From a virus, in IMG/VR virus record IMGVR_UViG_3300010354_000214, positions 1 to 39,199 of that record: a DNA stretch of 39,199 nt, one strand, 5' to 3'. The notes under the pieces are model-generated. The model saw only the letters and a program-made list of their open reading frames with translations, was not told where the DNA came from and searched no databases. The position numbers were made by a program, and so were the translations under genes. Every line of letters begins with the position of its first letter. Within the stretch, counting starts at the first letter, position 1. This document shows positions 15,359-23,215 of this stretch, one piece after another.

Positions 15359-17596
15359 ATGCCGGCTGATAATCTCAGCGTTCGTCAACGTTTTAACGAG
15401 ATCCTGGAGGCTTCACGCACCCAGGATCGTTCTAAGCAGTCGGCCACCATGGTCGTTTTGAGTCATCTGCAGCAAATGACGCTGTTGATGATGAAAAAGG
15501 GCCTGTTTTTTTACTGCGAACAAGACACCTATAAAGCCCGGACCAAATTTTTAACGGATTTACTCGATTTAAATAAGATCGACATCCGTTTTCCGTCGAT
15601 TATCCGGAATTTTTTGATCGACGGCTGTGGATTGTTCTATTTCCGCCCTGATCCAAAACTAAAGTATCAAATCTACTTCTTCTCTAAAAATCAATATCGT
15701 GTTTATCACGATATAAATGGGAATATTGAGGAAGTCGTAATTATTTACAGTTATAAGGTACGTAATTCGTCCTTAGGTCTGCCTGCCGATACTTATGGGC
15801 AAAATAAGCGGTACGTCAGACTCTCGATAACTGCTGAAACCATTTCAGAGTTTGAAGCGAATACAGAGCTTAGTTTTGAGTTAGACCCTGGCACGGTTTT
15901 AACACCTAAAAGCCGTAAACCCAATACGCTCGGATTTATCCCCGCTGTTGAGGTTTTAAACAAACCTAATTCCAGCGGTACTGAGGGAGAAGGCGAATTT
16001 GAGGCGTTCATGGAGCAGATTGTGCTTCATGATCAGATGATGACGAATATTGCCAAGAATATTGAGTTTTTTGGCAATCCCACGCTGATTAGTTCGCGTC
16101 CCCGTAGCGATCTGGTGGAAGCATCGGACGCTGACCGGAACTTCCGGCCCACCATCAGTAGTCAGAGCGGATTTGCCGGATTAGATACACCGTCAACTCG
16201 TGTATCCGATCCATTTGGAGCGAGCTCTGCTCTGGGCGGACTTCGAGTTCCTCGCGTTATCGCCAACGTCGAGCCTACAGATCGTGTGGGCTACATGACG
16301 CCCGACCCCGTTAACGGGGATATGAATCGATACGCACTTCTCTTAAGAGAGGAAATACGTACAGCTTTAGGTGGCGTTGACGAGATTTCTGTCTCAGCTG
16401 GTGCTACCGCAACTGAAATTAAAGGCTTAATGGGTCGTGCTCAAGCAACGGCCCTGCGGAAAAACAAGAGTTTCTTAACTTACGGTTTCTGCCGCCTCTT
16501 GGAGATGATTATTTATCACCAGGAGATTATTTTCCGCGAAAGTTTCATCCAAGTTATGGGGCTTACACCCCCTAAAGAACCTAAAGAGCAAACTGAAGAA
16601 TCTGTTGCTAAGTACCAAAAGAGACTCACTAAGTACGAGTCTGATGTTGACTTAGCTATTCAAACCGCTGTAACTGAAAACAAAGTCCCACGTGGCGTTT
16701 ACGGCCTTCCGCCTGACGGAGATCGTAACGTTACATATCGCTTTCAAGGCGATGTTTACGAAGATACTGCGTACGACATCAACCAAAAATCTATCGTCGT
16801 TCGAAATCTTCAAGAGTTGGGTGTTGATTCTGTAGAGGCTCTGAAGTATCTGTTCCCGGATAAAACCGATTCAGAACGTGCCGAGATGCTGAAGGGTTTT
16901 CCCTTCAGAATGATTCAACAAACCCAGGGCGCTTTCCAGCAATTTCTACTATTATTGAATCAGATGTTGCAAGCGCCACATCCACTTGCGCCGAATCAAC
17001 CGCTTGCGGCTGACCCTCGGCTAAACATAACGCCCTTGCTCTATAGGACGTTTGACCACCTTGCGCAAGAACTGACTTACTCGGGCAGCTATGAGCCAGC
17101 AGATCCCAGCTTCGATCCCGAGCCCGGTATCCCCGGCGGTAGCAGCCCCGCAGGCGGCGCCCTCGGCGGATATGGGCTCAACAGCCTACCCGCAGTGGGT
17201 AGCAACTACCCAGGCGGCACCTTCGGCAGCTATGCCCCAAGTGCAGTCGCCGGCAACACAGGCTTCGGTCCCTTCTACCAACAGCCAGTACAGCCAGTCT
17301 CCGTCAACGTCCTCCCCGTCCAACCCGTGGGAAGCGGCGATGAGCAGCTTGGAGCGGGTGGTCTCCCGTATCTCTCCGTCCCCCAGCCAGACAGCGTCGT
17401 ATCAGCAGAGCCCGGTGGCGCTGCAGGATACTCAACTCAGCAGTCTGCCTTCACAGGCCCAACAGCCTTGGGCTTACCAGGCACCCCAGGCTCCGCTGAT
17501 CTCGTCCAACAACGGGTATACAACCCAGACTTCTTATCCGACTTCTACGGAGCAACAAGCTCCGCAGCTAAGCCAAGAAACCGCCGCCGTCGTTAA
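15359..17596 (+). CDS. Portal protein with long Gly/Pro-rich C-terminal tail
   Basis: 745 residues. The body has the order of podovirus-type portals: helical start (RQRFNEILEASRTQD), a core with FIPAVEVLNKPNSSGTEGEG, and the region MTPDPVNGDMNRYALLLREE, then EISVSAGATATEIKGLMG and FLTYGFCRLLEMIIYHQEI, which resembles the clip/stem part of portals. The dodecameric ring is the DNA channel of the head. Residues from about 578 on are Gly/Pro/Ser-rich, ending RNRRRR, and are encoded in a stretch that also carries the next gene in another frame. The length is unusually large because of this tail. The upstream GAAAGGGA may act as ribosome-binding site. Confidence 0.85.
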   Translation: MPADNLSVRQRFNEILEASRTQDRSKQSATMVVLSHLQQMTLLMMKKGLFFYCEQDTYKARTKFLTDLLDLNKIDIRFPSIIRNFLIDGCGLFYFRPDPKLKYQIYFFSKNQYRVYHDINGNIEEVVIIYSYKVRNSSLGLPADTYGQNKRYVRLSITAETISEFEANTELSFELDPGTVLTPKSRKPNTLGFIPAVEVLNKPNSSGTEGEGEFEAFMEQIVLHDQMMTNIAKNIEFFGNPTLISSRPRSDLVEASDADRNFRPTISSQSGFAGLDTPSTRVSDPFGASSALGGLRVPRVIANVEPTDRVGYMTPDPVNGDMNRYALLLREEIRTALGGVDEISVSAGATATEIKGLMGRAQATALRKNKSFLTYGFCRLLEMIIYHQEIIFRESFIQVMGLTPPKEPKEQTEESVAKYQKRLTKYESDVDLAIQTAVTENKVPRGVYGLPPDGDRNVTYRFQGDVYEDTAYDINQKSIVVRNLQELGVDSVEALKYLFPDKTDSERAEMLKGFPFRMIQQTQGAFQQFLLLLNQMLQAPHPLAPNQPLAADPRLNITPLLYRTFDHLAQELTYSGSYEPADPSFDPEPGIPGGSSPAGGALGGYGLNSLPAVGSNYPGGTFGSYAPSAVAGNTGFGPFYQQPVQPVSVNVLPVQPVGSGDEQLGAGGLPYLSVPQPDSVVSAEPGGAAGYSTQQSAFTGPTALGLPGTPGSADLVQQRVYNPDFLSDFYGATSSAAKPRNRRRR

Positions 17597-18008
17597 TCAC
17601 TTCGGCATCGAGGCTCCTGGAATCCTCAATCAGTACTCCGTTACTCTTGAGGATGCTCTGATTCAACAGCACACCGTGCTGGAGAACGTGGCTAGCCGCG
17701 CCATGGCCATGGAGCAGATTCTGACTGATCCCGATCAGCTTGCTGATTACACCAACCGGTTCTTCACCGAGGTGTACCCCGTGGACGAAGCAGCTCCTGT
17801 TCAGGAGAATGCTTATCAACCCCGTTACGATCAGATGCCCGCCGTTCCCGCTTCGGCTGGCACCGGCACTCCCACTGGTGATCCCCAAATCCAATGGGAA
17901 GGTTTCAGCAACGTGATGAACCAGAACCCTGAGCAAGCTTGGCGTGTTCTGTCTCAAATGAGTCCTGAGGCATTCCGCTCCAAACTCTTGTTCCTGGACG
18001 GCAACTGA
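17091..18008 (+). CDS. Probable scaffolding protein, overlapping the portal gene
   Basis: 305 residues. Residues 1-168 are Ser/Gln/Pro/Ala-rich and are read from the same bases as the portal tail in another frame. Residues 169-305 are unique: AAVVNHFGIEAPG, an acidic helical region (VTLEDALIQQHTVLEN), ILTDPDQLADYTNRFFTEVY, which resembles scaffold proteins of T7-like cyanophages, and a helical end (QNPEQAWRVLSQMSPEAFRS). Position between portal and capsid is the standard scaffold place. No Shine-Dalgarno site precedes ATG 17091, so expression could depend on coupling; a later start cannot be excluded. A strong terminator follows. Confidence 0.65.
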   Translation: MSQQIPASIPSPVSPAVAAPQAAPSADMGSTAYPQWVATTQAAPSAAMPQVQSPATQASVPSTNSQYSQSPSTSSPSNPWEAAMSSLERVVSRISPSPSQTASYQQSPVALQDTQLSSLPSQAQQPWAYQAPQAPLISSNNGYTTQTSYPTSTEQQAPQLSQETAAVVNHFGIEAPGILNQYSVTLEDALIQQHTVLENVASRAMAMEQILTDPDQLADYTNRFFTEVYPVDEAAPVQENAYQPRYDQMPAVPASAGTGTPTGDPQIQWEGFSNVMNQNPEQAWRVLSQMSPEAFRSKLLFLDGN

Positions 18009-18044
18009 TCTATAGTTTGTCCGCTCCGGTGGATAAGGGACACG

Positions 18045-18072
18045 CCCTCGTCTTTACAGACGGGGGTTTTTT
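18045..18072 (+). terminator. Rho-independent terminator after scaffold gene
   Basis: CCCTCGTCT (18045-18053), loop TTAC, AGACGGGGG (18058-18066), then six T. The 9-bp stem is complete apart from one G-T pair. It ends the transcript that covers portal and scaffold and separates it from the capsid unit. Confidence 0.9.
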
Positions 18073-18104
18073 ATTGGTAAACTCAATTAGAGACATTTAA
18101 AACT

Positions 18105-18287
18105 ATGCCTTTTAAATCGGAGGCACAGCGCCGCAAATTTTATGCGATGGAAGCTCGGGGCGAGATCTCGAAAGCAAAAGTCGCTGAGTATGAAAAAGAA
18201 ACTAAGGGCAACCTCCCTGAGCGGGTAAAGGCGAAGCGTAAAGCTAAGAAGTACACTGAGAGTAAGCGTAAGAGCTCCAATGCCTAA
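18105..18287 (+). CDS. Small conserved phage protein (MPFKSEAQRRKFYAM type)
   Basis: 60 residues, basic. The start PFKSEAQRRKFYAMEARGEI is a motif found in many small phage proteins near head genes, followed by a KETKGNLPERVK segment. The function of these proteins is not known to me. The gene is the first after the terminator at 18045-18072 and so opens the capsid unit. Its last bases overlap the next ATG (18280). Confidence 0.7.
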   Translation: MPFKSEAQRRKFYAMEARGEISKAKVAEYEKETKGNLPERVKAKRKAKKYTESKRKSSNA

Positions 18288-18456
18288 CTCTCTGGGTCGT
18301 CGTCAAGTTCAAGTTTCTACTTCAGCTGAAGTTGAGACCTTAAAAAAAGAACTTGAAGAACTTAAAGCTCTTTATCGCACCGATATGGCCAATATCAGTG
18401 CTGATATGAGTCACCTGAATTCTCAGCTTACTCCTGCAGCTAATACAGAAAGTTAA
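18280..18456 (+). CDS. Small coiled-coil protein (58 aa)
   Basis: ATG 18280 overlaps the end of the previous gene by 8 bases; the stop TAA is at 18454-18456. The N-terminus is PNSLGRRQVQVSTSAEVE, followed by a heptad-like helix (ETLKKELEELKALYRTDM) and a polar tail. It is protein-like and fills the gap exactly. Possibly an assembly or capsid-accessory factor; no family recognised. Confidence 0.6.
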   Translation: MPNSLGRRQVQVSTSAEVETLKKELEELKALYRTDMANISADMSHLNSQLTPAANTES

Positions 18457-18487
18457 AACTTAGACTGGGTATAAGCGCATATCCGCC

Positions 18488-19243
18488 GTGACTTATACCC
18501 CACTTTCTAATTACAAGTACGACTCAGGCCCTCATCGGATTCAAAGTGGTCCGAATTATGAGGGCTTTGTTGTTGTCGCTTCTGGTATTAATGATCTCGG
18601 AGCCGATCTCGGTGTAATTACTCCGGGAGCACCTAACAGCGGGTTGTGGTATCAGACAGACGATTGGAGGTCTGTACCAAGAGCTGTTTCCGGTTATTGG
18701 ACTGATTACACGCACGATGTAGCCTACGAGCCCAGTGGAGCTCTAGATGCTTACGTTGGATATCGTTCGATTAGCTCCACAACCGTTGCTGGTGTAAAAA
18801 CTCAAACTGCGACTACACCGGATTACGGGGTTCGTAACGCGGGTAAATACCTTTATTACGGTGGAGGCGCCCCTGACGGTCAGGTTTACACGCCGTTCAA
18901 TACTCCTGATAGCAATTCGGCTGCGGAGGGATATACCGGCGGTGGCGTTACCCACCGTAACTATGAGGGTGCGATATTAACGAATGATCTTGGGAGTCAG
19001 GGCACAGCTAATAGGGCTGAATGGCGATATAACCCCCCGGTATATTGCAAAACTTACACTGAGACTGTTCGTTCTCAAGCTCCGGGATTGATGTCCACGC
19101 CCCTCCGGTTTATATACCGGGGCGGTTCTACACGGTATGTATCCAATTACGGTTCTGTTTACTACCAGATCCCTGAGAGCGTGCGTGGCCTTATCCGTCC
19201 CTTTAGCACGTCAGTTAACGTCGGCAATCAGCCGCAGGTTTAA
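18488..19243 (+). CDS. Virion-type structural protein of unknown role
   Basis: 251 residues from GTG 18488. The sequence is rich in Tyr, Gly, Ser and Thr (SNYKYDSGPHRIQSGPNYEG, GGAPDGQVYTPFNTPDSNS) and almost free of helices, as in beta-sheet surface proteins. It contains GVTHRNYEGAILTNDLG and ends with RGLIRPFSTSVNVGNQPQV. No family is recognised. It lies directly before the major capsid gene within the same unit, so a capsid-associated or decoration protein is likely. The GTG start follows CATATCCGCC without a clear Shine-Dalgarno site. Confidence 0.6.
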   Translation: MTYTPLSNYKYDSGPHRIQSGPNYEGFVVVASGINDLGADLGVITPGAPNSGLWYQTDDWRSVPRAVSGYWTDYTHDVAYEPSGALDAYVGYRSISSTTVAGVKTQTATTPDYGVRNAGKYLYYGGGAPDGQVYTPFNTPDSNSAAEGYTGGGVTHRNYEGAILTNDLGSQGTANRAEWRYNPPVYCKTYTETVRSQAPGLMSTPLRFIYRGGSTRYVSNYGSVYYQIPESVRGLIRPFSTSVNVGNQPQV

Positions 19244-19290
19244 CGCTAAGAATGCGACAAAATAGATCGCTTTTAACGTCTTTTAGTTAT

Positions 19291-19314
19291 AAACTACACT
19301 TGTAGTTTCCGGAG
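19291..19314 (+). promoter_or_regulatory. 5' hairpin with ribosome-binding site before the major capsid gene
   Basis: AAACTAC (19291-19297), loop ACTT, GTAGTTT (19302-19308) is a perfect 7-bp stem, followed at once by CCGGAG containing the ribosome-binding site (GGAG 19311-19314) and the GTG start at 19324. It may stabilise the capsid message or be an operator; no U-run follows, so it is not a terminator. Confidence 0.6.
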
Positions 19315-19323
19315 AAATCGGCA

Positions 19324-20439
19324 GTGTTTGTCGATAATGATTTCCCGAAGCTTCTCGGCGCCGAACTTTACCGTCCGCACCCCGCGTACGTTGTAGAGAT
19401 GGCAGCAGAACCTGTGGTCGTTCATGACTTCAGTAAGCAGCCAGGCCAGACTGTACAGTTAGATCGTTACAGGTTCTGGGGCAATCCGGGAAGCAAAGAG
19501 TCACGTGAGCGTACTGCTGAGCAGACCATTGGTACTGCTAACAGCCGTAATATCGTGAAGGACAAGGTTCTCGTGACTCTTCGCGAGTATACCGGTCCTG
19601 CCGACCCGACTGATCCTACCCAGCCCAGCACCTTCAAGATTGCTCGCGAGACTCTGATCACCGCGCAGCGTCTTCTGCTGGATACCGGCAACCTGACTGC
19701 CTTCCACCAGTCCATCGGTTCGCTGACCCTGCTTGACGACTATCGTCGTTGGCGCGACCGGGTGTTCATCAACGAACTCCTGAAAGCTGTTTCCAAGGGC
19801 CAGGCTTCCGACAGCCAAGGTGGTTACTACTACCCCGGCGATCTCGCTGTTGGTAGCCTCACCTATGCCAACGCCGAGCAAGCTAAGTTCGACGTTAAGG
19901 ACGACCTGCTGCGCGTGGTGAAGAGCCTGCGTAAGCGTAACGTCCCCACCTACCAGGACGGTTTCTATCGCTGCGTTTGCGATCCTACCTTCCTGATGCA
20001 CCTGCGTCAGAACAGCGACTTCCGTGAAGTTGCTCGTTACCCTGGCAACGGGCAGATCAACCCGCTCATGTCGGCGATGCAGCCTAACGCTGCTATCTAC
20101 ATGGGTCAGGGCTTCGGTCAAGCCACCTTCGTGGCTGGTGAGCCGATCATGCCCACCGGTTTCGTGTTTGAAGGCGTTCGATTCTTCGAGTCGACCAACA
20201 TGCCTTCTCAGAACGCAACCGCCACCATCGCAGGTACTTCGAAGTCCTACGAAACCGCGATTGGTATGTTCTTTGGTCCCCAGAGCGTGGGCGTCGGTAT
20301 CGGCGGCAACAACGCTCAGGTGCTCCTGAACAACAACGACGACTTCAGCCGTTTCATCATGATGATTTGGAGCCTGTACGCAGGTTTCGAACTCCTGAAT
20401 GCTGATTTCGCCACCATCGCTTACTCCTTTAACGCTTGA
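19324..20439 (+). CDS. Major capsid protein
   Basis: 371 residues from GTG 19324, a size normal for an HK97-fold shell protein. Typical features are the early extended arm (QTVQLDRYRFWG), the long helical spine region (AEQAKFDVKDDLLRVVKSLR), DGFYRCVCDPTFLMHL, and the domain-A-like MFFGPQSVGVGIGGNNAQV. Codons in this gene and the next are strongly biased to C-ending forms, unlike the surrounding AT-rich genes, as expected for the most abundant virion proteins. Its stop overlaps a perfect AGGAGGT for the following gene. The order portal, scaffold, capsid supports the call, although no family was searched. Confidence 0.85.
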   Translation: MFVDNDFPKLLGAELYRPHPAYVVEMAAEPVVVHDFSKQPGQTVQLDRYRFWGNPGSKESRERTAEQTIGTANSRNIVKDKVLVTLREYTGPADPTDPTQPSTFKIARETLITAQRLLLDTGNLTAFHQSIGSLTLLDDYRRWRDRVFINELLKAVSKGQASDSQGGYYYPGDLAVGSLTYANAEQAKFDVKDDLLRVVKSLRKRNVPTYQDGFYRCVCDPTFLMHLRQNSDFREVARYPGNGQINPLMSAMQPNAAIYMGQGFGQATFVAGEPIMPTGFVFEGVRFFESTNMPSQNATATIAGTSKSYETAIGMFFGPQSVGVGIGGNNAQVLLNNNDDFSRFIMMIWSLYAGFELLNADFATIAYSFNA

Positions 20440-20453
20440 GGAGGTAACTAACG

Positions 20454-21326
20454 ATGGCAATTAATCCTGCACAGATCTCCGTTTCGAAGATCTACCCCGG
20501 TAACTACACCAACGTTCTCCGGTACTGGCACGAGTCCAAGTCTGTCGATTTTCTTAACGAAAACGGCACAGCTGAGACTCTGGCTAATCAGCCCGTTGGC
20601 GGCCCTGTTGGCGTTATCTTCCGTCCTGGTTGGATCGCTCAGCAAGCTGTCGGCTATGTCGACCTGTCGTACCAAGCTCTTGGCTCTGTCAACCAGCTTG
20701 AGTACTACACCACCCCTTGGGGTTCCGGTCTGAACGGCGATAACAAGGCGTTCACCTCCGGCGATGTGATCATTCCTTCGCCTGATTACCACAAGGACAT
20801 TCGTGCCGATATCGCTAACGGCATTACTGTTCCTTCCGGTGCTTATGTGTACCGTGTGGGCCTCCGTCTCGACGGCGGCGATGTGGTGAACAGCGGTGTT
20901 GGCGGTGCTTCGGCTACCCCCACCCTGGGTCTCGGCCCCGCCCTCGGCGTTGGTCTGACCACTGCCCCCACCCCCAGCGGCTTCTTCGCCACTGTGGCCG
21001 GTTCGAACAACCGTATCGAAAACGGTTCGTTCAACTCCAGCAACGCCTGGAATGCGGCAAACATGCATGTGGTGACTGCCGACACCACCTACAAGCTGTA
21101 CACCGTGGGCAACCTCGGTGGCGCTGCTGCCTCTGGCCTGGCTCAGGCTTCCGGTGTGTACGATCCTCGTGCAAAAGCCGGCAAGCTGTCTGGCAAGAAC
21201 AAGGCTCTCGCTCTGTGCGAAGTGTGCTGGCTTATCCCCGATGAGCCGCCCAAGCGCGACGATGTGGCCCTGCAGCCTGGCGGTGTGGTGGAATCCAGCA
21301 TCTACACCTCGACCAGCCCTTCCTGA
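20454..21326 (+). CDS. Abundant capsid-associated protein (decoration/head protein candidate)
   Basis: 290 residues. The N-terminal part (NPAQISVSKIYPGNYTNVLR) and a Gly/Ala/Thr/Pro-rich centre (GGASATPTLGLGPALGVG) precede a region with KAGKLSGKNKALALCEVCWL and a Ser/Thr-rich end. It has the best ribosome-binding site in the window (AGGAGGT, 20439-20445, 8 bases before ATG) and the same C-ending codon bias as the capsid gene, so it should be made in very large amounts. A decoration or second shell protein is likely; no family is recognised. A strong terminator follows. Confidence 0.65.
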   Translation: MAINPAQISVSKIYPGNYTNVLRYWHESKSVDFLNENGTAETLANQPVGGPVGVIFRPGWIAQQAVGYVDLSYQALGSVNQLEYYTTPWGSGLNGDNKAFTSGDVIIPSPDYHKDIRADIANGITVPSGAYVYRVGLRLDGGDVVNSGVGGASATPTLGLGPALGVGLTTAPTPSGFFATVAGSNNRIENGSFNSSNAWNAANMHVVTADTTYKLYTVGNLGGAAASGLAQASGVYDPRAKAGKLSGKNKALALCEVCWLIPDEPPKRDDVALQPGGVVESSIYTSTSPS

Positions 21327-21356
21327 TATACTCAGGACGCGAACCAAGGGTCTCTA

Positions 21357-21380
21357 CCCCCTCTTCGGAGGGGGTTTTTT
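21357..21380 (+). terminator. Rho-independent terminator with UUCG loop after capsid unit
   Basis: CCCCCTC (21357-21363), loop TTCG, GAGGGGG (21368-21374) and six T (21375-21380). The 7-bp GC-rich stem with a UUCG tetraloop should be very efficient. It ends the capsid unit. Confidence 0.95.
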
Positions 21381-21401
21381 ATTTGCGTGTAGCTATACTG
21401 A

Positions 21402-21857
21402 GTGTCGATAACTGCTCACATAATGCCAGTCGCAGAAATGAAGGAGTACACCTACACCCCTAACGGGGTCAAAGTGTCTGTAATCAGTGTTCACGATGAC
21501 GGTGAATACTTTATGGTTAAGTCCGTGACCACGGGCAAAATCTTCTTCGCTCATAAAAATCAGATTGCTGAACGAGAGTTAGAGCCTGAGACGGCAGAAA
21601 AAACACCAAAGCAACGCCGTGGACGCACAATTGCTAAACCTGAAGTCCCTGCTTTTAATCGGGTAAATATCAACAGTGCTCCCCCTGAGTTGCTTACTCA
21701 GGTTCTAAAGGGAGTTGGCATGAAGACTGCGGTTCAAATTAAAGAACTTCAACAGTCCATGCCAGGTGAGCGTTTCTCCAAGCTGGATCAGCTTAAGGAG
21801 ATCAAGCATGTTGATTGGGACACTGTTCTTGCTGACGATCACGTATACGTAGAGTGA
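21402..21857 (+). CDS. Protein with C-terminal helix-hairpin-helix (ComEA-like) domain
   Basis: 151 residues from GTG 21402; ATGs at 21423 and 21438 are alternative starts, and a -10-like TATACT lies at 21394-21399, which would put the transcript start close to or inside the first codons. Residues about 14-60 form strands (YTYTPNGVKVSVISVHDDGE). Residues 88-150 match two helix-hairpin-helix units as in ComEA: VNINSAPPELLTQVLKGVG and TAVQIKELQQSM, then FSKLDQLKEIKHVDWDTVL. HhH motifs bind DNA backbone or make protein contacts. It stands at the start of the neck/tail gene run, so a head-completion role is possible. Confidence 0.65.
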   Translation: MSITAHIMPVAEMKEYTYTPNGVKVSVISVHDDGEYFMVKSVTTGKIFFAHKNQIAERELEPETAEKTPKQRRGRTIAKPEVPAFNRVNINSAPPELLTQVLKGVGMKTAVQIKELQQSMPGERFSKLDQLKEIKHVDWDTVLADDHVYVE

Positions 21858-21900
21858 CACAAAGGACAGCTCTAGAATGTGAGTATCTGGGGCTTTATTC

Positions 21901-22533
21901 GTGTCGACCATACTGACCTCTCAGCTCGAACAGATCGAACGGTATCTGGTTGAGCAAGGGGTCATTTTTAATACGCAAATAACTGATGCCACTAAGCGTG
22001 AGGTTGTTTACGCAGCGGTAAATCAGTTAACGCGTAACGGGTTTGAAGTCGATAGTTATGCTCTCTGTCAGTACGACTTTGATCGCGCTTGTTATCACTT
22101 AAATTACAACATAGCTTCCGTCAGTCCTGCTGATTACGCTCGACTTTTGGAGGCTTGTAACAATATCCCCAGCGAGTTTTATTACACCAAAATTGTCGAG
22201 CAGATTCAGCGGTGTGAAGTTGCTGAACCTTTGTGTGAGCTAGCTAATGGTCGTGCCACAAACCGGCAAGAAACCATCCTAGGTGAAGGCACGGAAGTAC
22301 TAAATCGCTCTATTACAATCCAAGACAAACGAGTTGTTGCTCGTATCTGGCGGGAAAATTATCTGTATGAGTGTGATCGTTTATCTAATATTCTCCATGT
22401 CGTTAACTATAAAGATCCTTTAATTGCGTCCTCTCGTTTTATCGAAACTGAAGGAGATTTTATTCAGGGTTATCCTGGTCCCCCTAACCCTGCGTTAGCA
22501 GATGATCTGTATTTTTCGACAGCGTGGCGCTGA
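21901..22533 (+). CDS. Tandem paralogue A, probable neck/connector virion protein
   Basis: 210 residues from GTG 21901. It shares most of its length with the next protein: QLEQIERYLVEQGVIF, TKREVVYAAVNQL, YHLNYNIASV, IPSEFY, GRATNRQETILG and ARIWRENYLYECDRL all have close counterparts. The end (PGPPNPALADDLYFSTAWR) is also shared in form. No external family is recognised. The position between the capsid genes and ejection-type proteins suggests a neck, connector or tail component present as two related rings or one mixed ring. Confidence 0.6.
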   Translation: MSTILTSQLEQIERYLVEQGVIFNTQITDATKREVVYAAVNQLTRNGFEVDSYALCQYDFDRACYHLNYNIASVSPADYARLLEACNNIPSEFYYTKIVEQIQRCEVAEPLCELANGRATNRQETILGEGTEVLNRSITIQDKRVVARIWRENYLYECDRLSNILHVVNYKDPLIASSRFIETEGDFIQGYPGPPNPALADDLYFSTAWR

Positions 22534-22562
22534 GTAGAATATTTATATCCGAGGGTTAAGGT

Positions 22563-23183
22563 GTGGCGGATTTAACGACACAGGAGTTAGAGCAAATCCA
22601 GAGCTATTTAGCTCAGCAGGGTATTGTATTTCAACCGGATACGGTTGATACAACAAAGCGTGAAATTGTATATGCAGCTATAAATCAGTTAGCCAGAAAC
22701 CCCGCTCAGGTTTTTGGTTATAGACTTGATGATTTTAATTTTAGTCGTGTAGCTTATCACCTTGGGTATAATATAGCCACAGTTCCTGCGGGGGATTATT
22801 CGCGGTTGATGCAGGCTTGCAACAGCATCCCCAGCGAAATCTACGTGGATAAAATCGTTCAACAGATCGAACGTTGTGAGGAAGCGGAACGTTTAACTGA
22901 ACTGGCTACTGGTCGAGCCACCAGCCGTCAAGAGACAATTTTAGGTGACGTTAGCCGTTCTATTAATATTCAAGATAAGAAGGAAACAGCAAGAATATGG
23001 AGAGAAAACTATGTGTTTGAGACAGATCGCTTAGCGCAGATGTTATATGTAGCAAATTATCGTAATCCAGTAACTAATCGATACAGATTTGAGCGAAGCG
23101 GAGCTTCATTCGTGCAGGCTATTCCTGGCCCACCGACAGCATCACGTGCTGATCGAATGTATTTTTACACTAACTGGCGCTAG
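22563..23183 (+). CDS. Tandem paralogue B, probable neck/connector virion protein
   Basis: 206 residues from GTG 22563. Matching blocks with the previous protein are ELEQIQSYLAQQGIVF, TKREIVYAAINQL, YHLGYNIATV, IPSEIY, GRATSRQETILG and ARIWRENYVFETDRL, and both end in NWR/AWR. The region between GRAT...ILG and INIQDK is shorter here, and the end differs in detail. Codon use is more AT-rich than in paralogue A, which argues that the duplication is old. Function unknown, virion role inferred from position. Confidence 0.6.
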   Translation: MADLTTQELEQIQSYLAQQGIVFQPDTVDTTKREIVYAAINQLARNPAQVFGYRLDDFNFSRVAYHLGYNIATVPAGDYSRLMQACNSIPSEIYVDKIVQQIERCEEAERLTELATGRATSRQETILGDVSRSINIQDKKETARIWRENYVFETDRLAQMLYVANYRNPVTNRYRFERSGASFVQAIPGPPTASRADRMYFYTNWR

Positions 23184-23215
23184 ACTTTTCATAGCTTAGG
23201 TAGCTTGTAGATCTA

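Noticed and set aside
19501-21347. Two long antisense frames (319 and 299 residues) opposite the capsid genes
   Set aside because: They result from the C-ending codon bias of the plus-strand capsid genes, which suppresses antisense stops. Their sequences show no domain, and the plus-strand genes are clearly real.
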